Shown: piece after piece, positions 23,481 to 33,871 of the stretch | Position numbering within the stretch: the first letter of the stretch is position 1 | Layout of the letters: each line of letters opens with the position of its first letter | Origin: Conchocele bisecta | Taxonomy: Eukaryota > Mollusca > Bivalvia > Lucinida > Thyasiridae | Direction: 5' to 3' | Assembly (NCBI GenBank): GCA_029237695.1 | Contig: CM055271.1 | Span: 79,185,488 to 79,249,487 of the forward strand | DNA length: 64,000 nt | Made by a program: the position numbers and the translations under genes | The notes under the pieces: model-generated | The model's input: the letters and a program-made list of their open reading frames with translations, nothing else | Told to the model about the DNA's origin: nothing | Databases searched by the model: none

Positions 23481-23874
23481 AGTCCGATTTACACCCAGAC
23501 TCCGTAATAATACATGGAAATGGACCAAAACCAAAACCAGAACTACAACCAGAACCAGAATCCGATTCCGATTCCAATTCCAATTTCGGTTTAAATTTCG
23601 AATCCGATCTTGGTTTTAATTTTGAAGGGCTTAATATTTCAGTCGATATTGCTGAAAATTTCCATTTCAATTCTTTTGGTAATGATACTACTCCCGGTAA
23701 TGTAAATCCTTGGGGTAATAATAATTCAGGCAAGTTCAGTTTCAATACTGCTCCCGGCAATTTCAATTATACTACTTCCAGCAATTTCAATCAACTACTA
23801 CTACTTTCCAGTAATTTCAATTTCGATTCTCTGGTATTAATACTACACCCGGCACTTTCAATTCTTCGGATACT

Positions 23875-23905
<31 letters not shown>

Positions 23906-23980
23906 GGCAATCGTATTCCGTCATCTTTCGACCCAAACAGTCCACATTATGCTCCTGGTAATTTCGTCGCTATGAGAGAT
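23460..23980 (+). pseudogene. Low-complexity Pro/Glu and Phe/Asn/Gly-rich frame upstream of BIR
   Basis: In one plus frame the sequence reads a PKPELQPEPESDSDSNSN-type segment, then repeats of NF, SFN, PGNFN and GN. It is Asn/Phe/Gly-rich like a disordered linker. It is interrupted by slips near 23795-23830 and by a (TAC)n run at 23873-23907. It probably encodes the N-terminal disordered part of the IAP-like protein, but no intact joint frame exists. Confidence 0.4.
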
Positions 23981-23984
23981 ATGA

Positions 23985-25610
23985 GTGATATCTTGTTTTG
24001 GTATTATTAGTGGTGTTGGTTTACATACAGACAAACCAAAACCTCCAAAAAAACCAACAACTGCAAATAAGGATTTAGAAGTATTATCTAAGAAAGAATT
24101 ATCGGATCTAGGATTAGTGTTACAACATGGTAATGTTCAATACCCTAAATACATATCTAAAGAAAGTAGAGAAGAATCATTTGTAACTTGGCCAACTGAC
24201 ACTATTCAAGCAGTCCGTGAGATGGTTGATTCTGGTTTCTTTTATGTTGGTCATAAGGACTGTGTGCGCTGTTTCTATTGTGGTGTGGGATTAAAAAGTT
24301 GGGACAAAAATGATACTCCTGATATCGAACATGCGAAATATAGTCAAAACTGTTGGTATGTTGAGTTTATAAGAGGTAAAAATTTTATGGCCGACATTAA
24401 GAAGCTGGTTGTAGAAGAAATAAAATGGGAAAAAATTTCAAATACAGAACTATTAGAACACGCTTCTGGTTCCGCAGCCGCCGCTGCACCCACGGCCACA
24501 CCCACGGCCACACCCCAGATTGGAACGATTGGTCATTTAACTGGTGTTGGTGAGGAGTGGAGTCAAGACCTGTGTAAAAAACTACACGACCTAGACTGCA
24601 GTGAAACAAATGCGCGACTTCAGGTACGTCAACAGATAAAAGAGCCGTATGTTAAGTTTATAATCGAATCCGGGACGCCTATACATATTGTTAAAAATAC
24701 AATATTACAGAAAATAATGTCTACTGGTAGGGGTTTTGATTCTAATGGTAGGGGTGATTTTGATTCTGCTAATGAATTATTAAATGCGGCACAGAAATAT
24801 TATACTGATCAACAGAGTGTACGAGATTTAAAACTACGTGGTATCGACAGGGTTGAATCACGTGGTATGGGTGAAGTAAGTGGTATGGAAATACGCGATA
24901 CTGATGATAATATAAAGGTTACAAAATCGGTTTTTGTTTATGAGGATGAAGAATACAAGAAATATCAACCCACAGATGAAATTGAGAAAACCGAGAATGC
25001 TGAAATAGTTGAAGAGCGTAATAATATGCGCAAACAATGGGATTATAGAGAAAAACTAATAAAGGAAGATAATAAAAATCAGAAGAAACTTCGGCTAGAT
25101 AGAGAACGTAAAGAACAGGAAGACCGCGAAAAAATACTACTAGAGAATAACAAAATCAAGGAAAAATTACTACTAGAGAAGAACAAAATCCTACTAGAGA
25201 GGGAAAAAGAGAAGGAAAACTTACTACTAGCGAAGAAAAAACTTCGGCTAGAGGAGCTAGTCCTTCTAGAGAAGGAGGAAAAGGTCCTTCTAGAGAAGGA
25301 AAAGGAAAAGGTCCTACTAAATAATAAAGGTGATATTAAGAAACTTGAAAACGAAATGAAAACGTTAAATACAGTTCCAAGTGTCGTAAATAAGGAGGCA
25401 GATGATTATTTAAAGAAGTTGGAACTAGAGAATATAGAATTGAAGAAGAAAAACGAGTGTGTTGTATGTTATAATAACGTTCCAGGTGTTACGTTTGTAC
25501 CCTGTGGTCACTTTGTTACGTGTGTAGGTTGCTCAATGCAACTTGTCGATAATAAGTGTCCCTTGTGTCGAAATGAAATAAGGGCATCTGTAAAAACCTT
25601 TGTGGGATAG
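23985..25610 (+). CDS. IAP-like protein: BIR, UBA-like, coiled coil, RING
   Basis: The open frame is 541 codons, with no ATG at its start, so the true N-terminus lies upstream in a broken frame or at an internal Met. A BIR domain spans about residues 60-130, with zinc ligands C96, C99, H116 and C123 in the canonical C-x2-C-x16-H-x6-C spacing and the preceding GFFYVGHKD box. A UBA-like helical region is at about 190-278. Residues about 340-480 are a Lys/Glu/Leu-rich coiled coil built on repeated LLLEK(N/E)K units. A C-terminal RING-HC has C492, C495, C507, H509, C513, C516, C525 and C528. BIR/RING proteins of this class bind caspases or signalling adaptors and act as E3 ubiquitin ligases. It lies directly upstream of a Polinton-like polymerase on the same strand, so it is probably a captured host gene of that element. 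Confidence 0.85.
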   Translation: MISCFGIISGVGLHTDKPKPPKKPTTANKDLEVLSKKELSDLGLVLQHGNVQYPKYISKESREESFVTWPTDTIQAVREMVDSGFFYVGHKDCVRCFYCGVGLKSWDKNDTPDIEHAKYSQNCWYVEFIRGKNFMADIKKLVVEEIKWEKISNTELLEHASGSAAAAAPTATPTATPQIGTIGHLTGVGEEWSQDLCKKLHDLDCSETNARLQVRQQIKEPYVKFIIESGTPIHIVKNTILQKIMSTGRGFDSNGRGDFDSANELLNAAQKYYTDQQSVRDLKLRGIDRVESRGMGEVSGMEIRDTDDNIKVTKSVFVYEDEEYKKYQPTDEIEKTENAEIVEERNNMRKQWDYREKLIKEDNKNQKKLRLDRERKEQEDREKILLENNKIKEKLLLEKNKILLEREKEKENLLLAKKKLRLEELVLLEKEEKVLLEKEKEKVLLNNKGDIKKLENEMKTLNTVPSVVNKEADDYLKKLELENIELKKKNECVVCYNNVPGVTFVPCGHFVTCVGCSMQLVDNKCPLCRNEIRASVKTFVG

Positions 25611-25738
25611 TTTGTTTAAATTTGTTTATTTTTTTGTTTAAATTTGATTATAAAAATAAATGTACAGGTAAAGTAAATTTTGTTTAAATTTGATTTTAAA
25701 TCAAAAAATAATAAATGGATCTCTGGAAAAACGTAAAG

Positions 25739-25949
25739 AGACAGACATAAAAACCCATGCCCTTGTAAATTCATTAGTGCCCAAACTCTTTGTAGACATA
25801 AGCAACTACACTGTCAGGTGGCTACAGGTGAACGTGGTAGACTAGAGCTGGTAGAATTAGTTGCTGATCTGCGAAATAAATTAGCTATATTGGAGGAGAA
25901 AAATGGGGTGTTGGAATATAAACTATCACTCGTGGGCACATTGAAATAA
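25739..25949 (+). CDS. Small zinc-finger/coiled-coil ORF or fragment
   Basis: A frame open from the TAA at 25736 to the TAA at 25947-25949 has no ATG near its start. It encodes a finger-like CPCKFISAQTLCRHKQLHC, then a leucine-rich helix with LVADLRNKLAILEEK. The pattern C-x-C...C-x2-H...H-C suggests a zinc-binding knuckle followed by a short coiled coil. It sits between the IAP-like gene and the polymerase. It may be a truncated element gene. Not recognised. Confidence 0.4.
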
Positions 25950-26067
25950 TTATTTTATCATAAATTTACTGTCGGGGAAAACATTATGTTTTGTTTTTTT
26001 TCACGACCAATTTTTCGTGGTTGGTGGGGGATTATTTCCTCGTTAACCAATTTATGGTTTTTCGGGG

Positions 26068-28665
26068 GTGGTGGGAGTAGTATATGGGGGTGGAAATGAT
26101 GCCACCGTAGGTGGTATCATTTTGACTCCCTTTATACTACTTAAAGAAGACTGTGAAGGAATCAATAAAACTGCAACCAAAATAGAAATGCCCTCAAAAG
26201 ATAAAAACCATATAAAATTCAAAAACCATCAAAACCAACTACCAGTTCCATATGTAATCTATGCGGACTTTGAAAGCATAATAACCCCTGAAAACAAACC
26301 TGCTGGTGACAAATCAGAAATAACAAGTGAACATGAAGCTTGTGGTTTTGGATATCAAGTTGTGCGGTATGATGGCAAAGCAGAAAAACCAGTAATATAC
26401 AGAGGTGAAGATGTAGTTGAAACATTCTTAAACCATTTGAAATGTGAAACAAGCAACATCAACAACACTTTTACCCATCCAACTCAAATAACAATGACAG
26501 AACAAAACACCAAAGATTATGAAAGTGCAACCCATTGTTGGATATGTGAAACAGAACTAAACGATAGAAAAGTAAGAGACCACTGCCATTTCACAGGTAA
26601 ATACAGAGGCGCCGCACGCAAAAACTGCAACCTAAAACTCAAAATAAAACCAGGCACAACTAAAATCCCTGTAGTATTCCACAACCTAAAAGGATATGAT
26701 AGTCATCTTATAATGCAAAAAATACACACAGCAAACTGCAACATAACTTGTATTCCAACCAACGCTGAAAAGTACATCTCATTTAGCATTGGACAACTCA
26801 AGTTCTTAGATAGTTTCCAATTCATGCCTTCATCACTTGAAAAGTTAGTAGATGCAACAGATAAATCAGATTTCAAAATCACCAACAATGTCTTCAACAA
26901 TAAAACAAATCTACTTTTACGTAAAGGGGTTTACCCCTATGAATATGAACAACAAAGAAAGATTCAATGAAACACAATTACCACCTATAGATACATTTTA
27001 CAGCAGTCTTACAGATGAAAGTATCAACCAAAAAGAATATGAACACGCACAAAAGGTATGGAAAGAGTTCAACTGTAAAACCCTTGGAGATTATCATGAT
27101 TTATACCTTAAAACTGATGTTGTTCTACTTGCTGATGTATTCCAAACATTTAGAAAAACGTATAAATGCATACAAACTTGACCCATTACACTACTATACA
27201 GCTCCAGGTCTATCATGGGATGCTCTACTAAAAAACACACAAATAGATTTAAGAACTACTAACAGATATTGATATGCATTTATTCATAGAAAAAGGTATG
27301 CGTGGCGGTATAAGTATGGTATCCAAAAGACATGCAAAAGCAAACAATCCTCTTGTAGCTGATTACAATCCAACTGAAGAAAACAATCACATCATGTATT
27401 ACGACGCAAATAACCTATACGGATGGGCAATGAGTCAACCTTTACCGTACTCCGGTTTCAAGTGGAAACCCTTAAACAGTAGAAACACAGTTGCTCAACC
27501 AAAACCAGGCAAAGGTTTAATCCTTGAAGTAGACCTAGAATATCCAAAAAGCCTACATAAACTACACAACGATTATCCACTTGCACCTGAGAAACTAGCA
27601 GTAAAAAAAAGAATGGTTATCAGAAATATCAAACAGAACTTCTTAACAATAGCAATATGATAAACATAGAGAAACTTGTCCCAAATCTAAACAACAAAAA
27701 GAAATATGTATTACACTACAGAAACCTACAGTTGTACATATCTCTTGGCCTAAAACTCACTAAAGTACATCGAGCCTTAGAATTCAATGAAAAACCATGG
27801 ATGGAACCATACATTCGTCTAAACACCGAATTACGTAAAAAAGCAAAGTCTGCATTTGAAAAAGATTTCTATAAACTAATGAACAATGCTGTATTCGGAA
27901 AAACTATGGAGAACCTACGAAAAAGATCAGATATCAAACTAGTAAGAACAGATGGAACCGAAAACGAAAGACTAAGAAAAATAAAAATCATAGCTAAACC
28001 TAATTTCAATAGACGTGTCAAATTCTCAGATGAATTATCTGCTATACATGTAAACAAAACTAAACTAACGCTAAACAAGCCAATCTATGTTGGCATGTCT
28101 GTCTTAGACTTATCAAAACATCTAATGTACGACTGGTACTATAACAAACTGAAAAAGAAATATAACGAAAACTGCACCTTGTTGTATACAGACACCGACA
28201 GTTTATTAGTTGACATCAAAACAGAAGATGTATACAAAGATATGTCTAAGATGAAAGATGAATATGACTTCTCTGATTATCCAAAATACCATCCACTTTA
28301 TGATGAAACAAACAAAAAAGTAATAGGCAAAATGAAAGATGAATGTGTTGGCACTTCAATAGCAGAATATATTGGTCTACGCCCAAAGCTATACTCTATA
28401 TTACGAGCAGACGAACAACTCATCAAGAAAGCAAAGGGAGTAAAAAAAATATGTAATCAAAAAACAAATAAACTTTGAAAATTACAAAGATGCACTTTTC
28501 AACAAGAAAACATACACTCATAACATAAATATGCTACGTTCCATACACCACAAAATATACGGACTAACAATGAACAAAACAACACTCTCACCACTCGACA
28601 CAAAACGATACATTGCACCCGATGGAATCATGACATACGCGTTTGGGTATCAGCCGGAACAATAA
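26068..28665 (+). pseudogene. Protein-primed type B DNA polymerase (Polinton-like), frame-shifted
   Basis: Polymerase motifs appear in correct order across several frames: ExoI YADFES (about 26257), an embedded HNH/endonuclease VII-like DHCHFTGKYRG (about 26578), ExoII FHNLKGYDSH (about 26680), ExoIII-like DLYLKTDVVLLADVF (about 27097), Pol A YYDANNLYGWAMSQPLP (about 27400), Pol B KLMNNAVFGKTMEN (about 27873) and Pol C YTDTDS (about 28186). The C-terminus reads to TAA 28663-28665. Reading frame changes near 26935, 27170, 27270, 27655 and 28445, mostly beside A-runs, so it is either decayed or poorly polished. The usual N-terminal few hundred residues are missing. This family replicates linear DNA from a terminal protein. 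The 3' end overlaps the convergent integrase by about 38 bp. Confidence 0.85.
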
Positions 28666-29276
28666 GAAGCTCTTCCTTTACAAAGCCTCTCTTTGGTGCC
28701 GGCGCCTTCAAATAATACACTCTTATACCTTGGGTAATAAAATGATAATCAATCTTGTGAATATCAACACTCCATATCGGATCAGTAGCTCTACGTCTGC
28801 CTCCACCTTCTTGTTCTCCAGGTTGGTATAAATATCTTTAAGTTTACAGTAGGACAGATGGGGTCGTCTTTTAATGTTTTAATTTCAATTGGAGAGGGTT
28901 TTTTCATCTCCGAATTTATTGCAGCGATTACCGCTGGTAGCCTCTTAACCCATTCCCTATTTCGTTTATGAGGATTGTCCAACTCCTTAGCATACTGATA
29001 ACCAAACAATCTTTCGGCTAGTGTGCTATTAAATCTTTCAACAATGGCTTGGTCTCTATGAATTTCTCTTCTACCGCGCCTTATATTAACATTATGTTTA
29101 TCCATGAACTGTGTAACAGCACCCATAAATTCTCTCCCAGGGTCTACTTGTAATAATTTTGGACATGTTAGTTTTCTTTTATAAATATTTTCAAAAGCTT
29201 TAGCAACTTCCTTGCTGTCCTTTGAAGTCAGTGGTTCTGCCTCTTTATATCTACTAGCAATATCAACAACAGTCAA
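28628..29276 (-). pseudogene. Retroviral-type (DDE) integrase of Polinton-like element, 5'-truncated
   Basis: Read from 29276 leftwards: TVVDIASRYKEAEPL carries the first catalytic Asp, LLQVDPGREF the second, and AIVERFNSTLAERLFGYQ the Glu, matching the rve core. The N-terminal HHCC zinc region is absent because homology stops at 29277, where an AT-rich repeat begins. After a frame slip near 28820-28840 the minus strand continues as a chromodomain-like tail (DPIWSVDIHKIDYHF, then RGFVKEELLIVP) to a TGA at 28628-28630. In Polintons this enzyme inserts the element with a 6-bp target duplication. It is convergent with the polymerase. Confidence 0.8.
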
Positions 29277-29278
29277 TT

Positions 29279-29745
29279 ATGGCAGTAGATCTGTTACTAT
29301 ATTCGATATTTAAATATTTGTTCAATAAAAAAAATATTCATTCGATTATCGAATACATATTAACGTATTCTAGCATTTATATTTGGTTTTCAAATATGTA
29401 TTTGATAATCGAATGCATATATTTATTATTGGACACACATTTAATTGTAACAGATTATTTTTATAATTGTGTTCGATTCGCTTTATATGTGTTTGATAAT
29501 CGAACAATAATGAATTCAGTTGTATTTTTATATGTCGATTCGAATATATTTTTATTTGATTTATTGAGCGTATATTAATATTTGAAATAAAAATACGTTT
29601 GATAATCGAACAAAAATGGATTAGTGTCTTTTTATAATTGTGTTCGATTCGCTTTATATGTTGTTCGATTTTTTTTTTAAATGCGTTTTGATAATATTTT
29701 TTATATGTTCGATTCGATTGGTCGATTGGTGTAGCTGAACGCATG
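29279..29745. repeat. AT-rich repeat with TTCGATTATCGAA palindromes; possible Polinton terminal repeat
   Basis: The block starts GGCAGTAGATCTGTTAC exactly where integrase homology ends. It contains many TTCGATTATCGAA-type palindromes and GATAATCGAA half motifs. Its first ~175 bp recur inverted at 48118-48290, facing the scaffold gap. In both places the GGCAGTAGATC end points toward Polinton-like or copy A/B sequence. Terminal inverted repeat is a plausible reading. A separate AT-rich MITE is the alternative. Confidence 0.55.
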
Positions 29746-29813
29746 CGCACTGGTCGTGGGCATGCAGACGTTTCTGGTTTAGCCTAACTGGGACAGCAGC
29801 AACAACAGGGAGA
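29738..29813 (+). promoter_or_regulatory. Probable promoter/5' UTR with NRF1-like motif
   Basis: GAACGCATGCGCACTGG (about 29738) is close to the NRF1 consensus YGCGCAYGCGCR and is the only such GC palindrome nearby. It lies about 70 bp upstream of the first ATG of the UBL-domain gene. No TATA box is visible. The position fits a core promoter of a broadly expressed gene. Confidence 0.45.
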
Positions 29814-29855
29814 ATGAGAGTATCTGTTCGGAAGAAGGGATCTTCTTCGGGAAAG
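29814..29855 (+). CDS. First exon of UBL/KHA-like domain gene
   Basis: ATG at 29814, 14 codons MRVSVRKKGSSSGK, donor AAAG|gtatat at 29856, ending in phase 0. The next exon (32852) starts in phase 0 and continues a beta-grasp pattern. The combination, a short basic strand, 'SGK', then VINVPAAYEELVDEA and ELGI, mirrors the N-terminal domain of KCTD9 (DUF3354/KHA-like). That supports both the start codon and the splice. Confidence 0.7.
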
Positions 29856-29859
29856 GTAT

Positions 29860-30509
29860 ATTAATTGGACCGATGATGATCTCCAAAAATGACACGATCA
29901 ACACTTCGCACGAAGATGAAGAAAAATGCAGAATGTCGAGAATAATTTGTAAACTCGTGTTGTTGTTGTTGATTGAGTTCAGAAGGCTTGAGTGTCAGAC
30001 GTCTCGGCCCTAAACAATCTCGGCCCAGGGCCGTACGGCAACCACGGCAGCACGGCGCTGCCGTGGCATTATTTTGGCCTGTTTTACTTGTTTTTTCCCC
30101 TTCACTGAGCATTAATATTAAAGTGTGAAATCGTGGCCTATGAGTCGGGAAATCTGATTTATGATGATCGGGCATTTGAAAATTTCCTGTGTGAGGACCC
30201 CCATATGACATGTAGTCATTTTCAGGGCCGAATCCAGGGGGACGTGGGGGCTGTACTGTACGCCTCTCCCCCTGTTTTTGATGAAGCAATGATTTGTTTA
30301 CTCAGATTAGAAAAGGCTATCAGTATTTTGTTCTCAAATGCCAGGAAAATGCATCTGGGGCACTTACATTTTCTAAATTTTCTGGGGAGGACCCCCAACC
30401 TCCCCACCATACCTCACACCTACGCACCCCTCCCAGTATTTTGTTCTCAAATGCCAGGAAAATGCATCTGAGGCACTTCAATTTTCTAAATTCCCCCATA
30501 CCCCCCTCC
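29860..30509. other. Intron 1, first part; two-copy ~130-bp repeat
   Basis: No exon is visible. 'cagtattttgttctcaaatgccaggaaaatgcatctg' occurs at about 30322 and 30433 in tandem, followed by CCCCC-rich sequence. Confidence 0.55.
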
Positions 30510-30517
30510 CTACCTAC

Positions 30518-31284
30518 TAGAGCTGCGAGGTATTATCGGTTTATACCGATACAAGGTTGAAATAATAAATATCGCGATATTTTTTCAGCATGCCGTAAAA
30601 TCGGTTTTTGTTATTAAACAGGATAGCCGACGTAACTATGTTCCAACTTTGTTAAGTTTGATGGAATAAACCATTTACAATCAATAAAAACAAAACGCAG
30701 TTCAGTCGCGTTACACACCTTTCATAACCACCGTCAGTGTGTGTCTATACAGCATAGTGTGATGCAACACACGCTATATAAATATCGATGGAGCTCAGTT
30801 CTAAAATTAGACCATTTTTCTAGGAGGCCGCTTGGTTCCCGTATAATTGCAGCGGCCGTTAGAATTTAGGGTACCACGTCGGAGGCATGGTTCCTGTATG
30901 CTACGTATGATTGCGCCGGCTGTTAAGAATTTGGGTACCACGCTTTCTACTAATTTCTAAAATTGGATCACATTTCGTGGAAACGTGGTTCCCGTATTTC
31001 CTTGCAGTGAATTATTAACAATTCGGGAACCACGCGTCCAAGGTACACTATTTATTTGTAGTTCATTAAAAATTAAAATATGTTTGTGTCTTATCTGATC
31101 CTAGTACATATAGTAGAATGTGGGTGGGGAGTATAAAATAAACCCACGAAGAGGCTGTTGTAAAGGAATTTATTAAAATACAAAGTAGAAAGTACAATTC
31201 AACAGATAATAAAATATCACGATAAATATCGCGATACGGCATTCAGTATCGCGATATGCTTTTCAGGAGCGATACCCAGCTCTA
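30518..31284. mobile_element. Non-autonomous hAT transposon with 8-bp target duplication
   Basis: Termini are TAGAGCTGCGAGGTAT at 30518 and its inverted partner ending ...GATACCCAGCTCTA at 31284. An exact 8-bp direct duplication CTACCTAC flanks it (30510-30517 and 31285-31292). The TAGAGCTG end and 8-bp duplication are standard for hAT elements. The 767-bp interior has no transposase. It contains repeated 'ggtaccacg' / 'ggttcccgtat' blocks and 'atatcgcgata' palindromes near both ends. Confidence 0.85.
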
Positions 31285-31449
31285 CTACCTACGCACCCCC
31301 ACCCTTTAAGAAAATTCTGGATCCAACCCTCTCCCCTGCCGACTGGCACTATTTTACAGTCCGACATCTCGGTTTATATAATGGCCTAATTGAAGATGAG
31401 GAAATTGTGTAATACGACTCGGTAACTTGTACATGTATCTTAAGTTCTT

Positions 31450-31910
31450 AGAGCTTGGATTGATTGATTGATTATTGGTGTTTAATGGCCTATCAACAGC
31501 CAGGGTCATGTAAAGCCGGTGTCACAGAATATTTCCCCCCCCCACGAATATTCCCCCCCCACATGCCATAACCCTCTCAAACCCCAACCCCAACCTCAAC
31601 CCCGGGAAATATTTGGCGAATATTTTCCCACCCGGGGGGGGGGGGGGGGTGGGGGGGGGGGGGGGGGTTGTGAGAAGTATTCGGGGGGGGGGGGGCAAAT
31701 ATTTTGTTTACACCGGGCCAACAGAATGGACTACCCTGTATTTAACCTGTAAAAATTGAGGGGAAATCCGCAAATCAGAGCTCAATATTTACATAACTAT
31801 ATATTCAGCCCTGGAAGTAGAATATCCTGACCCGGTGCCAGGTCCATGCCACACCAGAATCACTTAGCTCACCCCAAAAGCAATACGATTAGCTTTTGAT
31901 CCTATAATTA
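31450..31910 (-). repeat. Inverted SINE-like repeat interrupted by G/C homopolymer region
   Basis: Starts 'tgattgattgattattggtgtttaatggcc', the reverse complement of the tail of 2400-2745, and ends 'agtcacttagctc'. It is split by a C-rich then G-rich region (31535-31700) with runs of 8-12 G, probably an insertion. Confidence 0.6.
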
Positions 31911-31914
31911 CTTC

Positions 31915-32650
31915 CTGGGAAAACCCCGTTAAAGCCCCGGGGTATGTCGCTGCACGATTTATTAGCAGTTCAGTTAAAGCCCCGGTAAAGTCCCCGCAGT
32001 GCGGGGCATCATGAAAGGTAAAATCCCGTGGTATGCCCCAGTAAAGCCCCGACCCTCCTCCTGGGGGCAGGGATTTACATTGACTGATGCATGACGGTGT
32101 CCGAAACTACCGGGGTTGTACACAATTGTTTTTCACACACTGCCGGGAATACCCCGGGGATCTACAAGCGGATCAAAATAGGTTTGGGGATTTCGATTCA
32201 GGAATATAGCGGCCCGGCGCGGGCATTTAGCGCTGATCTACAAAGGCAAAATGTAGATGCCCCGCCCTATCCCGACAATCTGGTGGCGGTGCATTATGGG
32301 AAGCTATTTGCATACTTAACCGTCCAAACGCCACGTGACAATCATCACAATGCACGTGAAGCTTCATCTCTCGGTAGTAGATCCGACCATGAATCATAAT
32401 TAAAGTGTGGCTAAATACGTACTCTACAAACTCCACTGTAGAGTACGCATTTGGTGTGGCTAGGCGGGGATCTCCATCAGGCATTGATTTTCTGCGGAGA
32501 TCCGAGAATATGAAGCTCATATTTAATGATGGCAGTTGGCTCGAAGACCCTCCATACCGAGGGTATGCCCGGGTGAAGCCCCCCTATTCCCTGGTCGGGG
32601 GGGAGGGGGGCAGGGATCACCATTGACAGGGGCATTACCCTTTTAACTTG
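31915..32650. repeat. GC-rich 'GGGGCTTTAC'-type interspersed repeat
   Basis: Multiple 'aaagccccgg', 'aaaccccg' and 'ggggtatg' motifs, with similar 'gggggcagggat..acattgac' sequences at 32067 and 32609 near its ends. A 'gtactctaca...tgtagagtac' hairpin is at about 32420-32444. No coding frame is convincing. Confidence 0.45.
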
Positions 32651-32851
32651 CATAAAGGACGTTGGCAGCATTCTTGTATTATTGAAATATAAAAGCATTG
32701 CAATATTACTATTAAATATCAGTGTGTTTTTCACACAATAATTATTATAAAAATTTGAAACTGCGGTCCTTCTGCTGATAGAACTTGCGCAAACTTCACC
32801 TTTTTTGTGCATAATTGTCAATAACAAACTAATAATATCCACTGCTTTCAG

Positions 32852-32979
32852 GTCATTAATGTTCCAGCAGCTTATGAAGAACTGGTTGATGAAGCCAAAA
32901 AGGAGCTTGGAATTAATGACGTTCCCTGCATTCTTTTGACAGAAAAGGGGGATGTGATTGACAGCATAAGTGTCTTAAG
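32852..32979 (+). CDS. UBL/KHA-like domain exon
   Basis: Acceptor ctgctttcag ends at 32851; donor TTAAG|gtaagt begins at 32980. The 128-bp exon encodes VINVPAAYEELVDEA, ELGI, PCILLTEKGDVIDSISVL. This is the helix-plus-strand core of a ubiquitin-like beta-grasp fold, closest in pattern to the KCTD9/KHA N-domain ('LGI...GG.IDDI.LIRD'). Codon conservation style and phase agree with exons 29814 and 33819. Confidence 0.75.
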
Positions 32980-33818
32980 GTAAGTCAAAATTTGTATTCA
33001 TTTCTGTTATCAGGTGGAGACTGACGATCGAGGGTCGTCTACTAACTTTAAATGTAAACATCGAAAATGAATGTGTTTGTGTGATGAAAATGATTGTATG
33101 GCATATTGTAAAATTGGTAAATGTAATTAAACTGACAAATAAGTTTAATTTTACATTAGCACTCGTTGATATTGTCCCTTTAAAGTAATTTTACTGCTAA
33201 TGTTTTCAGTTTTCCAAATCGGGGTGTGGCAACCCGGCATCATTGAACATTTGAGAATTTTGCTTAAATACAAGATGGCTACCAAATATCATGACTGTCA
33301 TAGGCCTACATTTGACAAAATAGTGAATTTTACCAATTGGTAAACTGTCTTCTATCACATGGGTGAACGAACAATATCATAGCCATTTTCTCTCTCATGA
33401 TTATGTCAAACTTATATGCAACATCATAATGTATTTTACAGCTAAGAAATCTGTGTGTTTTTGTATATATTTTGGACTTTATAGAATTTTGTGTCTTTTT
33501 CAGTTAAATTTCCCCTTTGAGGGCCCCCAAAGAGAAAACAAAAGAAAAGTTGCACCCCCCCTCGGGTTGTTGAGTGGGCTAAATGTGAATGATTTTAGCA
33601 TGGCTGCCATATTGTACTAGAAAATGCCATAAACATTTTTTTTTGCGGTTTCGCCAATCCACTAAATATGATTGGTCCACCCACGCTAATGAGTGGTAGA
33701 CATTAAGCTGCAGAATTCTGAGAGGGGAAAAAAATGTGAAAATATAACATATGTTCATGTCATGGGCTGTAAAACATCATCTTTGTGTGTCTCAGTTTTT
33801 AGGCCCATAATCTTGCAG

Positions 33819-33871
33819 GGATGGAGACATTGTCTACCTCAGAGCCGATGGTCAGAATGTGAATCCTGCAT
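33819..33871 (+). CDS. UBL/KHA-like domain exon, last strand
   Basis: Acceptor atcttgcag ends at 33818; donor CTGCAT|gtaagt begins at 33872. The split codon AG|G gives Arg, then DGDIVYLRADGQNVNPA, the terminal strand of the domain. It leaves one base for the next exon. Confidence 0.75.

Noticed and set aside
23452..23766. 104-codon minus-strand frame (Ser/Leu/Pro-rich)
   Set aside because: Antisense shadow of the low-complexity plus-strand linker upstream of the BIR domain.
23985..25610. Herpesvirus-type (malacoherpesvirus) origin of the BIR/RING gene
   Set aside because: BIR genes occur in those viruses, but the adjacent genes are protein-primed PolB and rve integrase, which fit a Polinton/adintovirus-like element instead.
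29370..29750. 126-codon Lys/Ile/Asn-rich minus-strand frame
   Set aside because: Lies in an AT-rich palindromic repeat; composition explains the open frame.
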